Source: Lysobacter auxotrophicus
GTDB lineage: Bacteria > Pseudomonadota > Gammaproteobacteria > Xanthomonadales > Xanthomonadaceae
Length of the DNA: 64,000 nt
Direction of reading: 5' to 3'
Assembly (NCBI RefSeq): GCF_027924565.1
Contig: NZ_AP027041.1
Coordinates: forward strand, 434,001 to 498,000
In this document: positions 26,253-34,154 of the stretch, piece by piece
Position numbering within the stretch: position 1 is the stretch's first letter
Layout of the letters: each line of letters begins with the position of its first letter
Program-made: the position numbers and the translations under genes
Notes under the pieces: generated by a model
What the model was told of the DNA's origin: nothing
The model's database searches: none
Seen by the model: only the letters and a program-made list of their open reading frames with translations

Positions 26253-26348
26253 AAGTCTGGCTGAGTGTGCGGGCCGGTTTTCGAGTGGTCAACGTGGCCC
26301 GGCGCTCCCCATGATCGGCCCACGTATCCACCGGACAGGAGCGCCCCG

Positions 26349-27470
26349 ATGTCAGGACCGACCTTCACGCGCGACCGCGATCGCGCCGGCTTCGACCTCC
26401 ATGCGCCGCGCGTTTCGCGGCGGCGGTTCCTCGCCGGCGTGGCGGGCGCGGCGACGTGCTCGCTGGCCTTGCCGGCGTTCGCCTTCGCGCCGTCGCCGGG
26501 CGCGCCGGCACATGCGAGGGACTGGCAATGGCTGGTGGGTAACTGGGACGTGTGGCACCGGCGGCTGAAGGACCGCCTCGCCGGCAGCGACGAGTGGGAG
26601 GAGTTCCCCGGCAAGAGCGTGTTCTGGCAGACGATGGGCGGCCTGGGGAACGTGGACGACAACATCGTCGATATCCCGTCTGGCACGTATCGCGGCCTGA
26701 GCGTGCGCGCGTTCGATCCGCGCACCGGCACGTGGGCGATCTGGTGGCTCGACGGCCGCAACCCGACGCGCATCGATCCGCCCGTGCGCGGCGGTTTCGA
26801 CCACGACAACGCCGTGTTCACCGGTCGCGATACCTACAAGGGTCGGCCGATCATCATGCGGTTCCGCTGGAACGACGTGCACGGCGCGCGGCCGTGGTGG
26901 GAGCAGGCGTTCTCGCCCGACGACGGCGCGAGCTGGGAGGTCAACTGGCGCAACTACTTCACGCGCACGTCGGCGAAACCCACGTCGTTGCCGAAGTTCG
27001 CCAACGCGCCGAAGGACTGGGATTTCCTCGTCGGCCGCTGGAAGGTGCGTCATCGCCGCCTGCGCGAACGCCTGGTCGGCAGCGACCAGTGGGACGAGTT
27101 CGGCGGCACGCTGGTGAACTGGCCGGTGCTGGGCGGTCGCGGCAACGTCGGCGACAACGTCATGGAGTTCCCGGCCGGCACGGTGCGCGGCGTGGGACTG
27201 CGCGCGTTCGACGAGGCCAGCGGCGAGTGGTCGAGCTGGTGGCTCGATGGCCGCGAGCCGTCCACCATCGCCGAGCCGGTGCGCGGTCGCTTCGCCGACG
27301 GCATCGGCACCTTCGTCGGCGACGACACGGTGGGCGAGCGCAAGGTGAAAACACGCGTGCTGTGGTCGCGCATCACGCCGACCTCCGCGCGCTGGGAACA
27401 GGCGAGTTCCGCCGACGGCGGCGCGACATGGGAAACCAACTGGGTGAGCGACTTCACGCGCGTGGCGTGA
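26349..27470 (+). CDS. Tat-exported protein with two copies of a DUF1579-like domain
   Basis: A 373-residue protein with a twin-arginine signal (SRRRFLAG at 23-30, hydrophobic stretch to LPAFAFA). The mature protein is two repeats (about 57-215 and 223-373). Each starts with a DW-x-LVG-W-V-HRRL-x2-RL-GSD-x-W-EF block, followed by GNV-DN, FD-x-GTW/EWS-x-WWLDGR and SW/TWE-NW. Such folds are lipocalin/calycin-like. No function is established. It is divergent from a LysR regulator, which probably controls it. The 3' end overlaps the convergent hydrolase gene by 17 bp. Confidence 0.75.
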   Translation: MSGPTFTRDRDRAGFDLHAPRVSRRRFLAGVAGAATCSLALPAFAFAPSPGAPAHARDWQWLVGNWDVWHRRLKDRLAGSDEWEEFPGKSVFWQTMGGLGNVDDNIVDIPSGTYRGLSVRAFDPRTGTWAIWWLDGRNPTRIDPPVRGGFDHDNAVFTGRDTYKGRPIIMRFRWNDVHGARPWWEQAFSPDDGASWEVNWRNYFTRTSAKPTSLPKFANAPKDWDFLVGRWKVRHRRLRERLVGSDQWDEFGGTLVNWPVLGGRGNVGDNVMEFPAGTVRGVGLRAFDEASGEWSSWWLDGREPSTIAEPVRGRFADGIGTFVGDDTVGERKVKTRVLWSRITPTSARWEQASSADGGATWETNWVSDFTRVA

Positions 27471-28317
27471 GTCGTCCGTCGACGCGCCGCACGAAGTCGA
27501 GCATCCGTGCGGCGCACTGCGGGGCGTGCGTTTCGAGCAGGAAATGCGGGCCGTCGAGGACGTGCGCCTCCATGCGCGGCAGGTCGCGCATCCACGACAG
27601 CGTTTCGTCCAGCGCGAAGAACGCGTCGTGCCGGCCCCACAGCATCAGCGCGGGCGGTTGGCGGCGCCGCAGGAAGGCGGCGATCTCGTCGAATCGCGCC
27701 ACGTGGTGGCGGTAGTCGAACACGAGCGCGCGCTGCATCGCGATGCGCCCCGGCAGCGACATCACGCGCCAGTCCTCTTCCCAGCGCGTGGCATCGATGC
27801 GCGCGGCGATGTCGTCGGGCACGTCGCCGACGTACTGCGCGCGCGTGCCCTCCAGCGTGAGGTGCGCGGTCGCCTCGGCTTCGCGCTGCGGCGTCGGGTC
27901 GTCCCAGTACGCGCGCGTCGCATCCCATGCCGGGCCCATGCCGCTGGCGTGCGCGTTCGCGTTCTGCACGATCAGGCTGCGGACGCGGTCCGGCGCGCGC
28001 GTCGCCAGGTGCAGGCCCACGGCGGCGCCGAAATCGTGCAGGTACAGATGGAACGACGCCACGTCGAGCTTCGCGAGCAGGCGTTCGACGAGGTCGGCGA
28101 AGCGCGCGAACGACGGCGGCTCGATTGGCGCGGAATGACCGAAACCCGGAAGATCCGGCGCGATCACGAAGCACTGCGTCGCGAGCGGTTCGATGACCTC
28201 GCGAAACGATGCGGACGAACTCGGGAAGCCGTGCAGCAGCAGGATCGCCGGCCGGTTCATGTCGCCGGCCAGGCGCACCGCGATCGCGGTTCCGTCGATG
28301 ACGATCCGTTGCTGCAC
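27454..28317 (-). CDS. Alpha/beta hydrolase (haloalkane-dehalogenase/epoxide-hydrolase-like)
   Basis: A 287-residue cytosolic hydrolase. The oxyanion loop is HGFPSSS (residues 29-35), and the nucleophile elbow is HDFG with Asp95 rather than Ser. That points to the dehalogenase/epoxide hydrolase branch, whose members attack with aspartate. The acid region GRHDAFF and the base GPHFLLE complete the triad. A cap domain lies at about 130-200. The substrate is unknown. It converges on and overlaps the Tat-exported gene by 17 bp. Confidence 0.85.
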   Translation of the reverse strand: MQQRIVIDGTAIAVRLAGDMNRPAILLLHGFPSSSASFREVIEPLATQCFVIAPDLPGFGHSAPIEPPSFARFADLVERLLAKLDVASFHLYLHDFGAAVGLHLATRAPDRVRSLIVQNANAHASGMGPAWDATRAYWDDPTPQREAEATAHLTLEGTRAQYVGDVPDDIAARIDATRWEEDWRVMSLPGRIAMQRALVFDYRHHVARFDEIAAFLRRRQPPALMLWGRHDAFFALDETLSWMRDLPRMEAHVLDGPHFLLETHAPQCAARMLDFVRRVDGRLTPRA

Positions 28318-28380
28318 GGGCGCCTCCGCACCTTCCGTGGCGCGGCCGATCCTATCGGTGCATGCGTGACGACGATGCGC

Positions 28381-29580
28381 TCAGGCCGCGTCCGCGACGG
28401 CGTTCGTCTCGCGGCGCGGCTCGCGCGGCCCGAGCCCCAGCAGCGGGCGCATCCACGCGATGCGGCGGACGAGCTCGAACCCGGCGAACGCCAGCGCGAA
28501 TGTCGCCACCACCAGCAGCGGGCCCTCGACGGCCGGCCGCAGGGCCAGCGACTGCAGGTTGTGCGCGAGCACGACGATGATCGTCTGGTGGAGGATGTAG
28601 ACGGGGAACACCGCTTCGGTGAGATAGCGCCGCGCGCGGCTGTCGCCCGGCGACCAGTGCGCGGCGAACCCGATGATGGCCACGATCGCCGACCACTGGA
28701 ACGTGCCCCACACCACGCGCTGCACGTCGCGCAGCCAGTCCGGCGGCGTCGCATCGCCGTTGTACGCGGTGAAATAGCACGCGATGAACGCATACGCGAC
28801 GAGCGAGACGACGGCCGCAGGCTTGCGCAATGCGGCGAAGCGGTCCCACACCGGCTGCGATTTCGCCACCGCAAAGCCGAGCAGGAACTGCGGCAGGTAT
28901 TGCGCGTGGTTGTACCAGTCGTCCACCAGCGCATGCGTGGATTCGAAACGGCCGACCATCGCCATGCGCACCACGATCAGGAACAACGCCGGCCACAGCA
29001 GCAGGCCGATGCCGCGCCCGAAGACGCCGGCGACGCGTTCGGCGAGGTTCGAAAGGGTCTTGGGCGCGAGCCATCGCAGCAGGCACAGCACCACCGTGTA
29101 GACCCACAGGTAGGCGACGAACCACAGGTGGTTCCAGGTCGGGACGTCGAGGCATTCGCCGTCGCGGCAGAAGTTCTGGTCGTTGAGCAGGTCGCGCGAC
29201 CAGAAGGCGAGATAGCCGTCGTGGTAGCCGCCGGGCAGCCGCTCGACGACCTCGTAATACGACTGTGGCGGGACAATCACCAGCATCCCGAAGACCAGCG
29301 GCACCAGCAGCCGCCACGAGCGCTTGCGCAGGAAGCCCTGCGGCGTCTTGCCAAATAGGAACGCCGTCGCCACGCCGGAGATGAAGAACAGCAGCGACAA
29401 CCGCCACGGCGAGGTCATCAGCATGAACGGCTCGAGCGCGTGGCTCGCGAACGGGCTTTTGACGTGCCAGCCCCAGGTCACGTAATACATGCCGACGTGG
29501 TAGAGCACCAGCAGCGCGAAGGCGCCGATCCGGACCCAGTCGAGGAAATAGCGGCGGCTCACGGCGGTGCGCTCCTGCAT
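28381..29580 (-). CDS. Acyltransferase family 3 membrane protein (OpgC-like)
   Basis: A 399-residue inner-membrane protein with about ten TM helices and the acyltransferase-3 opening RRYFLDWVRIGAFALLVLYH, including the key His. FFISGVATAF and the PVYILHQTIIVV helix are also typical. The family O-acylates periplasmic glucans, LPS or other glycans; OpgC succinylates osmoregulated periplasmic glucans. The ATG at 29580 was preferred over 29637 because the conserved domain begins right after it. The substrate is unknown. It is divergent from the LytTR regulator gene. Confidence 0.87.
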   Translation of the reverse strand: MQERTAVSRRYFLDWVRIGAFALLVLYHVGMYYVTWGWHVKSPFASHALEPFMLMTSPWRLSLLFFISGVATAFLFGKTPQGFLRKRSWRLLVPLVFGMLVIVPPQSYYEVVERLPGGYHDGYLAFWSRDLLNDQNFCRDGECLDVPTWNHLWFVAYLWVYTVVLCLLRWLAPKTLSNLAERVAGVFGRGIGLLLWPALFLIVVRMAMVGRFESTHALVDDWYNHAQYLPQFLLGFAVAKSQPVWDRFAALRKPAAVVSLVAYAFIACYFTAYNGDATPPDWLRDVQRVVWGTFQWSAIVAIIGFAAHWSPGDSRARRYLTEAVFPVYILHQTIIVVLAHNLQSLALRPAVEGPLLVVATFALAFAGFELVRRIAWMRPLLGLGPREPRRETNAVADAA

Positions 29581-29721
29581 TGGATGTGCCTCCACCCTCG
29601 GCGCGCGGACGCGGCGCTTCCACCGTGAAGTGACCACCCGGCGGGGCTTTGGGACGAATCGCGGGCCTGCAGGGACGGATCGGGGCGGCGCCGCGCGCCC
29701 GTGCCCCTACAATCCCGCCGG

Positions 29722-30609
29722 ATGAACGCGCCCATCGCCCCGACGCCGTCGCCCGTCCCGTTCCCCTCGCACGCGTGGCGTCGCACGTTCGAGATCGGCA
29801 TCTGGGTCGTCACCACGGTGATCAACGCGGTGAGCAACAGCGCGACCGTGCTCATCGACATCCGCCGCAACGGGCTCGCGTTCCAGCCGTGGGAGCCGGT
29901 CACCTGGGAATGGTCCAGCGGCGTGGTGATGCTGGCGCTGGTCCCGGCGGTGGTCTGGTTCACCCGCAAGGTGCCGCTGCATTGGGACAATTGGCGTCGC
30001 GCGCTGGTGCTGCACGCGCTGGCCAGCGTCGTGTTCAGCGTGGTCCACGTGCTGGGCATGGTGGCGATCCGCGAGGTCGTCTATGCCGCCTACGGGACGG
30101 AATACGACTTCGGCCCGTGGCTGCAGCAGCTGTTCTACGAATACCTCAAGGACTGGCGCAGCTACGCGTCGATGGTGGTGCTGATCGAAGGCTATCGCTT
30201 CATCCGCCGGCGCCTGCAGGGCGAGGCGAGCCTGCTCGGCGAACCCGACGAAGGCCCGCCGGTGGAGCCGGTAGAACGACCCCAACGCTTCCTCGTGCGC
30301 AAGCTCGGTCGCGAATTCCTCGTCGCCGCGATCGACGTCGAATGGCTGCAGGCGGCCGGCAACTACGTGAACCTTCGCGTGCGCGGCCACGACTACCCGT
30401 TGCGCTGCACGATGGCGACGATCGAGGAACGCCTGGATCCGTCGCGCTTCGCACGCATCCACCGAAGCTACATGGTGAACCTCGGGCAGGTCGCGTCGAT
30501 CGAACCGCTCGACACCGGCGATGCACGCGTGCACCTGGCCGATGGCACGGTGCTTCCGTGCAGTCGTCGTCATCGCGATGCGCTGCGCGAACGCGCGGGT
30601 TTCGCGTGA
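29722..30609 (+). CDS. Membrane-bound LytTR-family transcriptional regulator
   Basis: A 295-residue protein with four predicted TM segments (about 25-45, 68-85, 98-125, 150-170) and a C-terminal LytTR DNA-binding domain (about 195-292; RFLVRKLGREFLVA, EWLQAAGNYVNLRV, FARIHRSYMVNL). Lacking a receiver domain, it is a one-component membrane regulator rather than a standard response regulator. The divergent acyltransferase gene is a plausible target. It starts at 29722; a GTG 21 nt upstream is possible. Confidence 0.88.
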   Translation: MNAPIAPTPSPVPFPSHAWRRTFEIGIWVVTTVINAVSNSATVLIDIRRNGLAFQPWEPVTWEWSSGVVMLALVPAVVWFTRKVPLHWDNWRRALVLHALASVVFSVVHVLGMVAIREVVYAAYGTEYDFGPWLQQLFYEYLKDWRSYASMVVLIEGYRFIRRRLQGEASLLGEPDEGPPVEPVERPQRFLVRKLGREFLVAAIDVEWLQAAGNYVNLRVRGHDYPLRCTMATIEERLDPSRFARIHRSYMVNLGQVASIEPLDTGDARVHLADGTVLPCSRRHRDALRERAGFA

Positions 30610-31016
30610 TCTTTCATCGACGGTGTCGCGCGTGCGATCGCACGTGCATCGCATCCTTGCGCGCTTGTCGATAGCGCGGCGTCAGCGTCGATGAATGCGG
30701 GGCGCGCGAGGAAACACGCGTTTTACGGCCGCATGCGTCATTGCACAGGACATGATCGGCAACATTCCGCATGACGCGATTACGGTAGGCGCGCGCACGG
30801 CGGATGATGTGCTCGCACGTCGAAAAACACTGGAATCGCGCACGAATCCTCACCTCGCGATTTGCATCGTTCAGGTTGCTGTGTTTAAGTGAAACGCAGT
30901 GGGATCGGGGATGAGCTCACATCCGATGCGATGCATGCGCCTGTTTCGGGCGCGTGCACTGTTCTTTTTTCGCGAGGCCTTGCGGTCCGCTGTCTCGCGC
31001 ATGGACCTGTGTTGCA
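30610..31016. other. Intergenic stretch, no gene seen
   Basis: About 400 bp between the LytTR gene and the first tryptophan-module gene. It has lower GC and mixed codon structure than flanking genes, with GCGCG-rich and CGATGC-type short repeats and no convincing ORF, hairpin terminator or tRNA. It probably holds the promoter of the gene at 31017. Confidence 0.5.
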
Positions 31017-31253
31017 ATGAGCAAAGACGCTTCCGAAGCCGCGTTGGCTTCCTACGAGATATTGATCCGGTCGGTAGGCCAGGGCATCCGCGAGGTGCAC
31101 GGCAACACGACGTGGGAATCGGTGCAGGCGCGCGCCGAAAGCCTGTGGCACCTGTATGCCGTGACCACCGGCCTCGACTGGCCGCAGGTCGCCGAACGCG
31201 TGCGCGAAGCATGGCGTAGTGCGGGCGAGCCGGGCGACAAGTCGCAGGAATGA
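31017..31253 (+). CDS. Small protein with one tryptophan-every-11-residues module
   Basis: A 78-residue protein of unknown family. Tryptophans fall at residues 33, 44, 55 and 66, exactly 11 apart (W-x10-W-x10-W-x10-W). A preceding helix reads YEILIRSVGQGIREVHG. The neighbouring gene at 31538 contains two copies of the same module, so both are one family. Residues after each first and third W are helix-like (W-x2-V-x2-R). No signal peptide or catalytic motif is visible. The ATG at 31017 was chosen because the upstream extension from 30954 lacks coding character. Confidence 0.65.
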   Translation: MSKDASEAALASYEILIRSVGQGIREVHGNTTWESVQARAESLWHLYAVTTGLDWPQVAERVREAWRSAGEPGDKSQE

Positions 31254-31537
31254 ATCGCGCAGTCATCGCGCGATGTGCGTGGCGCGCACGCGCAGACATC
31301 GCGTGCGGATCGCATGGCAGGCGCCGTGCGATTACAAGCAATTCACCATGACGCGCGCTGCCGGCGCCTGCGTGCTTCCCGCGACGGCGCGGAGTGCACG
31401 GCACGCGATGACCTGATCGCCCGGCGGCGTTTCGAACGCATGTGTCGATCCGATGGCAGCCGCGTGACGCGCGCGATGTCACGCACCTTCGCCGATGGAG
31501 GCCGCAACCGTCCGATGGAAGGTCCATGAAGGCGTGA
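31254..31537. other. Intergenic stretch between the two tryptophan-module genes
   Basis: About 280 bp with no ORF of convincing codon use. It contains dispersed CGCGATG-type words and no clear hairpin. It presumably carries the promoter for the second small gene. Confidence 0.4.
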
Positions 31538-31933
31538 ATGCATGCGTACGATCGGCTCATGGCCACCGCCATCACCACGATGCAGCGTTACTTCCTTGAA
31601 GCGCTGGGCCGTAACGGCCGGAAGGCGTTTCCCTGCTCGCGCCTGCGCGACGTAGACCCCCGCCTGGAAGCCTGCTGGTACGCCAGCGGCCTTGCGGGGC
31701 GATGCGAATGGCGGCAGGCGCGCAGCATCGCGATCCGCAGCTGGCGGGTGTCCACGCCGTCGCGCGTCTTCGCGATCGCGCTGGGGCGCGTTGCGCGCGA
31801 CCATCATCCGGCGATGAGCTGGGACGAACTGCAACCGACGCTCGTCGATGCGTGGCACGCCAGCGCCTCCGGCGGACACACGCCGTGGATCCGCGTGCGC
31901 GATCTAGCGCATTCGGGTTGGGCGCGCATCTGA
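31538..31933 (+). CDS. Small protein with two tryptophan-every-11-residues modules
   Basis: A 131-residue protein of unknown family. Module one has L36 in the first tryptophan slot, then W47, W58 and W69. Module two has W95, W106, W117 and W128. All intervals are exactly 11, and the modules are separated by a 25-residue linker (FAIALGRVARDHHP). Each module is preceded by a similar short helix (YFLEALGRNG; VFAIALGRVA), matching YEILIRSVGQG in the 78-residue neighbour. An ATG at 31559 is an alternative start. The family could bind nucleic acid or another protein, but nothing in the sequence decides this. Confidence 0.65.
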   Translation: MHAYDRLMATAITTMQRYFLEALGRNGRKAFPCSRLRDVDPRLEACWYASGLAGRCEWRQARSIAIRSWRVSTPSRVFAIALGRVARDHHPAMSWDELQPTLVDAWHASASGGHTPWIRVRDLAHSGWARI

Positions 31934-32078
31934 CGCGCGTGCCTGACGACGCGCCTGACGAATGCACGTCCGGCTGCGACCCCGCCGTCAGCGGGCTCAA
32001 CGCCCTCCTCACCCTCCCGACACCGCTGGCTCACGGCCGGTAACCCAGTCTCGTCAGTTCCACGGGAGGATGTCTCCG

Positions 32079-33062
32079 ATGCCGCCACCGGCGCAGCGCA
32101 ACCTCGTCGTCATCGGAGGATCGGCCGGCGCCGTGAAGCCGCTGCTGGACCTGGTGGGGAACCTTCCGCCGCGATTCCCGGCCTCGGTGCTGATCGTGCA
32201 ACACATCGGCGCGCAGGCCAGCACGCTCCCCGAGCTGCTCAACCGTCGGGGCCGGTTGCCGGCGATGTTCCCCACATCGGGCCGGTTGCTGGAGCCCGGA
32301 GTCATCTACGTCGCGCCGCCCGACCACCATCTGCTCGTCACCGACGGCGCGGTGCGACTGACCAAGGACCCGAAGGAAAACTACGCGCGTCCGGCGATCG
32401 ATCCGCTGTTCCGCTCGGCGGCGATCGCGAAGGGGCCGCGCGTCATCGGCGTGATCCTCAGCGGAATGCTCGACGACGGCGTCGCCGGGCTGCAGGCGAT
32501 CAAGGCCTGCGGCGGTCTGGCGATCGTGCAGGACCCGCTCGACGCCGAAGTGCCGGACATGCCCCGCAACGCGCGCAACTACGTGGCCGTGGATGCGGTG
32601 CTGCCGGCGTCGGACATCGCCGACGCGCTCACGATCATGGTCTCGCAGCCCGTACGCGGCGCGCCATCGGTGCCCGCGCGGCTCATCGAGGAACACGCAA
32701 TCAGCACCGGTGAGGTAGACGACCCCATGAGCACCCTCGACCAGATCGGCTCGCCGTCGCGGCTTACCTGTCCCGAATGCAATGGCGTGCTGTGGGAACT
32801 GCGCGATGCGCAGCCGCCGCGTTATCGCTGCCATACGGGCCACGCGTACACGATCGGCTCGCTCGACCAGGCGCAGAACACGCGCACAGACCAGACGCTG
32901 TGGAGCGCGCTGCGCGCGCTGCAGGAACGCGAGCGCCTGCTGCGCATCGTCGCCACGGCGCATCGACGGCGCGAGGCATTCGACGAGGCCGATCGTGCCG
33001 ACGCCGAGGCCGACCACCTCGCCGTGCATGCGCAACAGCTGCAGCAACTCGTCTCCGCCTGA
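32079..33062 (+). CDS. Orphan CheB-type methylesterase with C-terminal zinc-ribbon-like tail
   Basis: A 327-residue protein with a CheB methylesterase domain (about 8-195): nucleophile loop GGSAGAV, histidine VQHIG and acid loop SGMLDDGVAGL form the usual triad. It lacks the receiver domain of classical CheB. The C-terminal part has C-x2-C (CPEC) and C-x2-H (CHTGH), then a helical segment (about 270-327). This short CheB form is common as an orphan in Xanthomonadaceae. No chemotaxis receptor or CheR gene is nearby. GGAGG at 32065-32069 favours ATG 32079 over ATG 32070. A response-regulator remnant follows directly. Confidence 0.85.
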   Translation: MPPPAQRNLVVIGGSAGAVKPLLDLVGNLPPRFPASVLIVQHIGAQASTLPELLNRRGRLPAMFPTSGRLLEPGVIYVAPPDHHLLVTDGAVRLTKDPKENYARPAIDPLFRSAAIAKGPRVIGVILSGMLDDGVAGLQAIKACGGLAIVQDPLDAEVPDMPRNARNYVAVDAVLPASDIADALTIMVSQPVRGAPSVPARLIEEHAISTGEVDDPMSTLDQIGSPSRLTCPECNGVLWELRDAQPPRYRCHTGHAYTIGSLDQAQNTRTDQTLWSALRALQERERLLRIVATAHRRREAFDEADRADAEADHLAVHAQQLQQLVSA

Positions 33063-33094
33063 TTGCCCCGCTAAAACCCCTTGCTGGATACTGA

Positions 33095-33358
33095 ACGTCT
33101 CGTCCCGACGCCTGCGCCGATCCGGAACGCGAGCGCATCGACTGCGCGATCCTCGACATCAACCTGCACGGCGAGCAGGTGTACCCGCTGTGCGAACGCC
33201 TGCAGGAAAGCGGCGTGCCGTTCTTCTTCACCTCGGCCTACGGCACCGAGGGCCTGGCCGAGCGCTACCGCGACGTGCCGATGGTGCCCAAGCCGTACAC
33301 GTGCGACGAGGTGGTGGAGGCGATCGTGCAGCAGTTGGGTGAGGGTGAGGGCGGCTGA
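33095..33358 (+). pseudogene. Decayed response-regulator receiver domain (C-terminal two thirds)
   Basis: The frame open from 33095 has no start codon until far inside, yet it reads as a clear receiver domain: phospho-Asp strand AILDINLHGEQV, the switch Ser/Thr strand FFFTSAYG, the conserved Lys in VPKPYT, and the final helix EVVEAIVQQLGEG before the TGA at 33356-33358. The first ~35 residues, including the acidic pair that binds magnesium, are missing; a TGA (33092-33094) lies just upstream. It is probably the relic of a regulator once paired with the adjacent CheB. Confidence 0.75.
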
Positions 33359-33419
33359 TTCCGGGGTGGGCTGCTTCCAGTGGTCGCGGGTTGTTGTTGG
33401 ACTTGCTGTTGGCTTGATC

Positions 33420-33516
33420 GTCATCCCGGCGAAAGCCGGGACCCAGGCCCGTAACGCCAGGGCATTCCCGCACGGGTAAACAACCCCCTCGTCATTCCAG
33501 CGAAAGCTGGAACCCA
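33420..33516 (+). repeat. Composite hairpin repeat (type A + type B), copy 1
   Basis: Type A at 33420-33450 forms a CCCGGC-GAAA-GCCGGG hairpin after GTCAT. Type B at 33491-33516 forms the same hairpin with a changed stem, TCCAGC-GAAA-GCTGGA. The same A-B pair with similar spacing recurs at 57375 and, inverted, at 47611. Confidence 0.8.
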
Positions 33517-33599
33517 TTTTGCTGTTGCCTTCGTCTTTGCTGCTGCTCTCGCCTGCTTGGCTTCAGCTCTTGATCGTCCTCCCCGCGAAGGCGGCGATC

Positions 33600-33866
33600 C
33601 AGGGACTTTTCACGCTCCGTCGCGAGCCCTTCAGATCAGAAAAAGAATCACCAGCCAAGCTTCCGATCGCCTGCGGCGCTCGGGTCACTTTTCTTTGCTT
33701 GCCCAAGTCCTACTGGATTCCCTTCGGTCAAAAAGTAACCAAAAGAAAGGGCAGTTCCCCGACAAACCAATCCCACGACCAGAAGGCGAAAAGGCGCGTT
33801 CGCGACTCGCCATCCATGGCTCGGCGCTCACCGCCGCACGTCCTGTGCGACGCCCTTTGGGGCTAG
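33600..33866. repeat. Low-GC intergenic repeat-like block
   Basis: This segment is clearly less GC-rich than flanking DNA and contains an imperfect inverted motif (GTCACTTTTCTTTG facing AAAAAGTAACCAAAAGAAAG), a style of intergenic element I associate with xanthomonad genomes. The ORFs through it have no family resemblance and their codon use is unlike neighbouring genes, so I do not call a gene. Confidence 0.5.
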
Positions 33867-33883
33867 GAACCTGATTGGCTGTT

Positions 33884-34002
<119 letters not shown>

Positions 34003-34021
34003 GTAGGGCGCCGAGCGTTTG

Positions 34022-34096
34022 TAGCCCGGGTAAGCGAAGCGCACCCGGGGACGCGATCACCTTCCCAACCCGGGTGCGCTTCGCTTACCCGGGCTA
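34022..34096. repeat. Inverted REP pair (REPIN-like)
   Basis: Two perfect 28-bp arms in inverse orientation (34022-34049 and 34069-34096) flank a 19-nt spacer. The arm starts TAGCCCGGGTAAGCG and ends GCACCCGGG. Single arms recur at 39172, 43545 and 63981. It lies just past the 3' end of the membrane-anchored hydrolase gene and could act as a transcription barrier. Confidence 0.85.
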
Positions 34097-34154
34097 CAAG
34101 AGCCGGGAGTCAGTGCGCGCCTCGATGACGACTCTAGCCACAGCCCCCCCCAAC

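Noticed and set aside
33519..33866. 115-residue ORF in the repeat-rich gap
   Set aside because: Lies in hairpin-repeat and low-GC intergenic sequence, with codon use unlike genes and no ribosome site.
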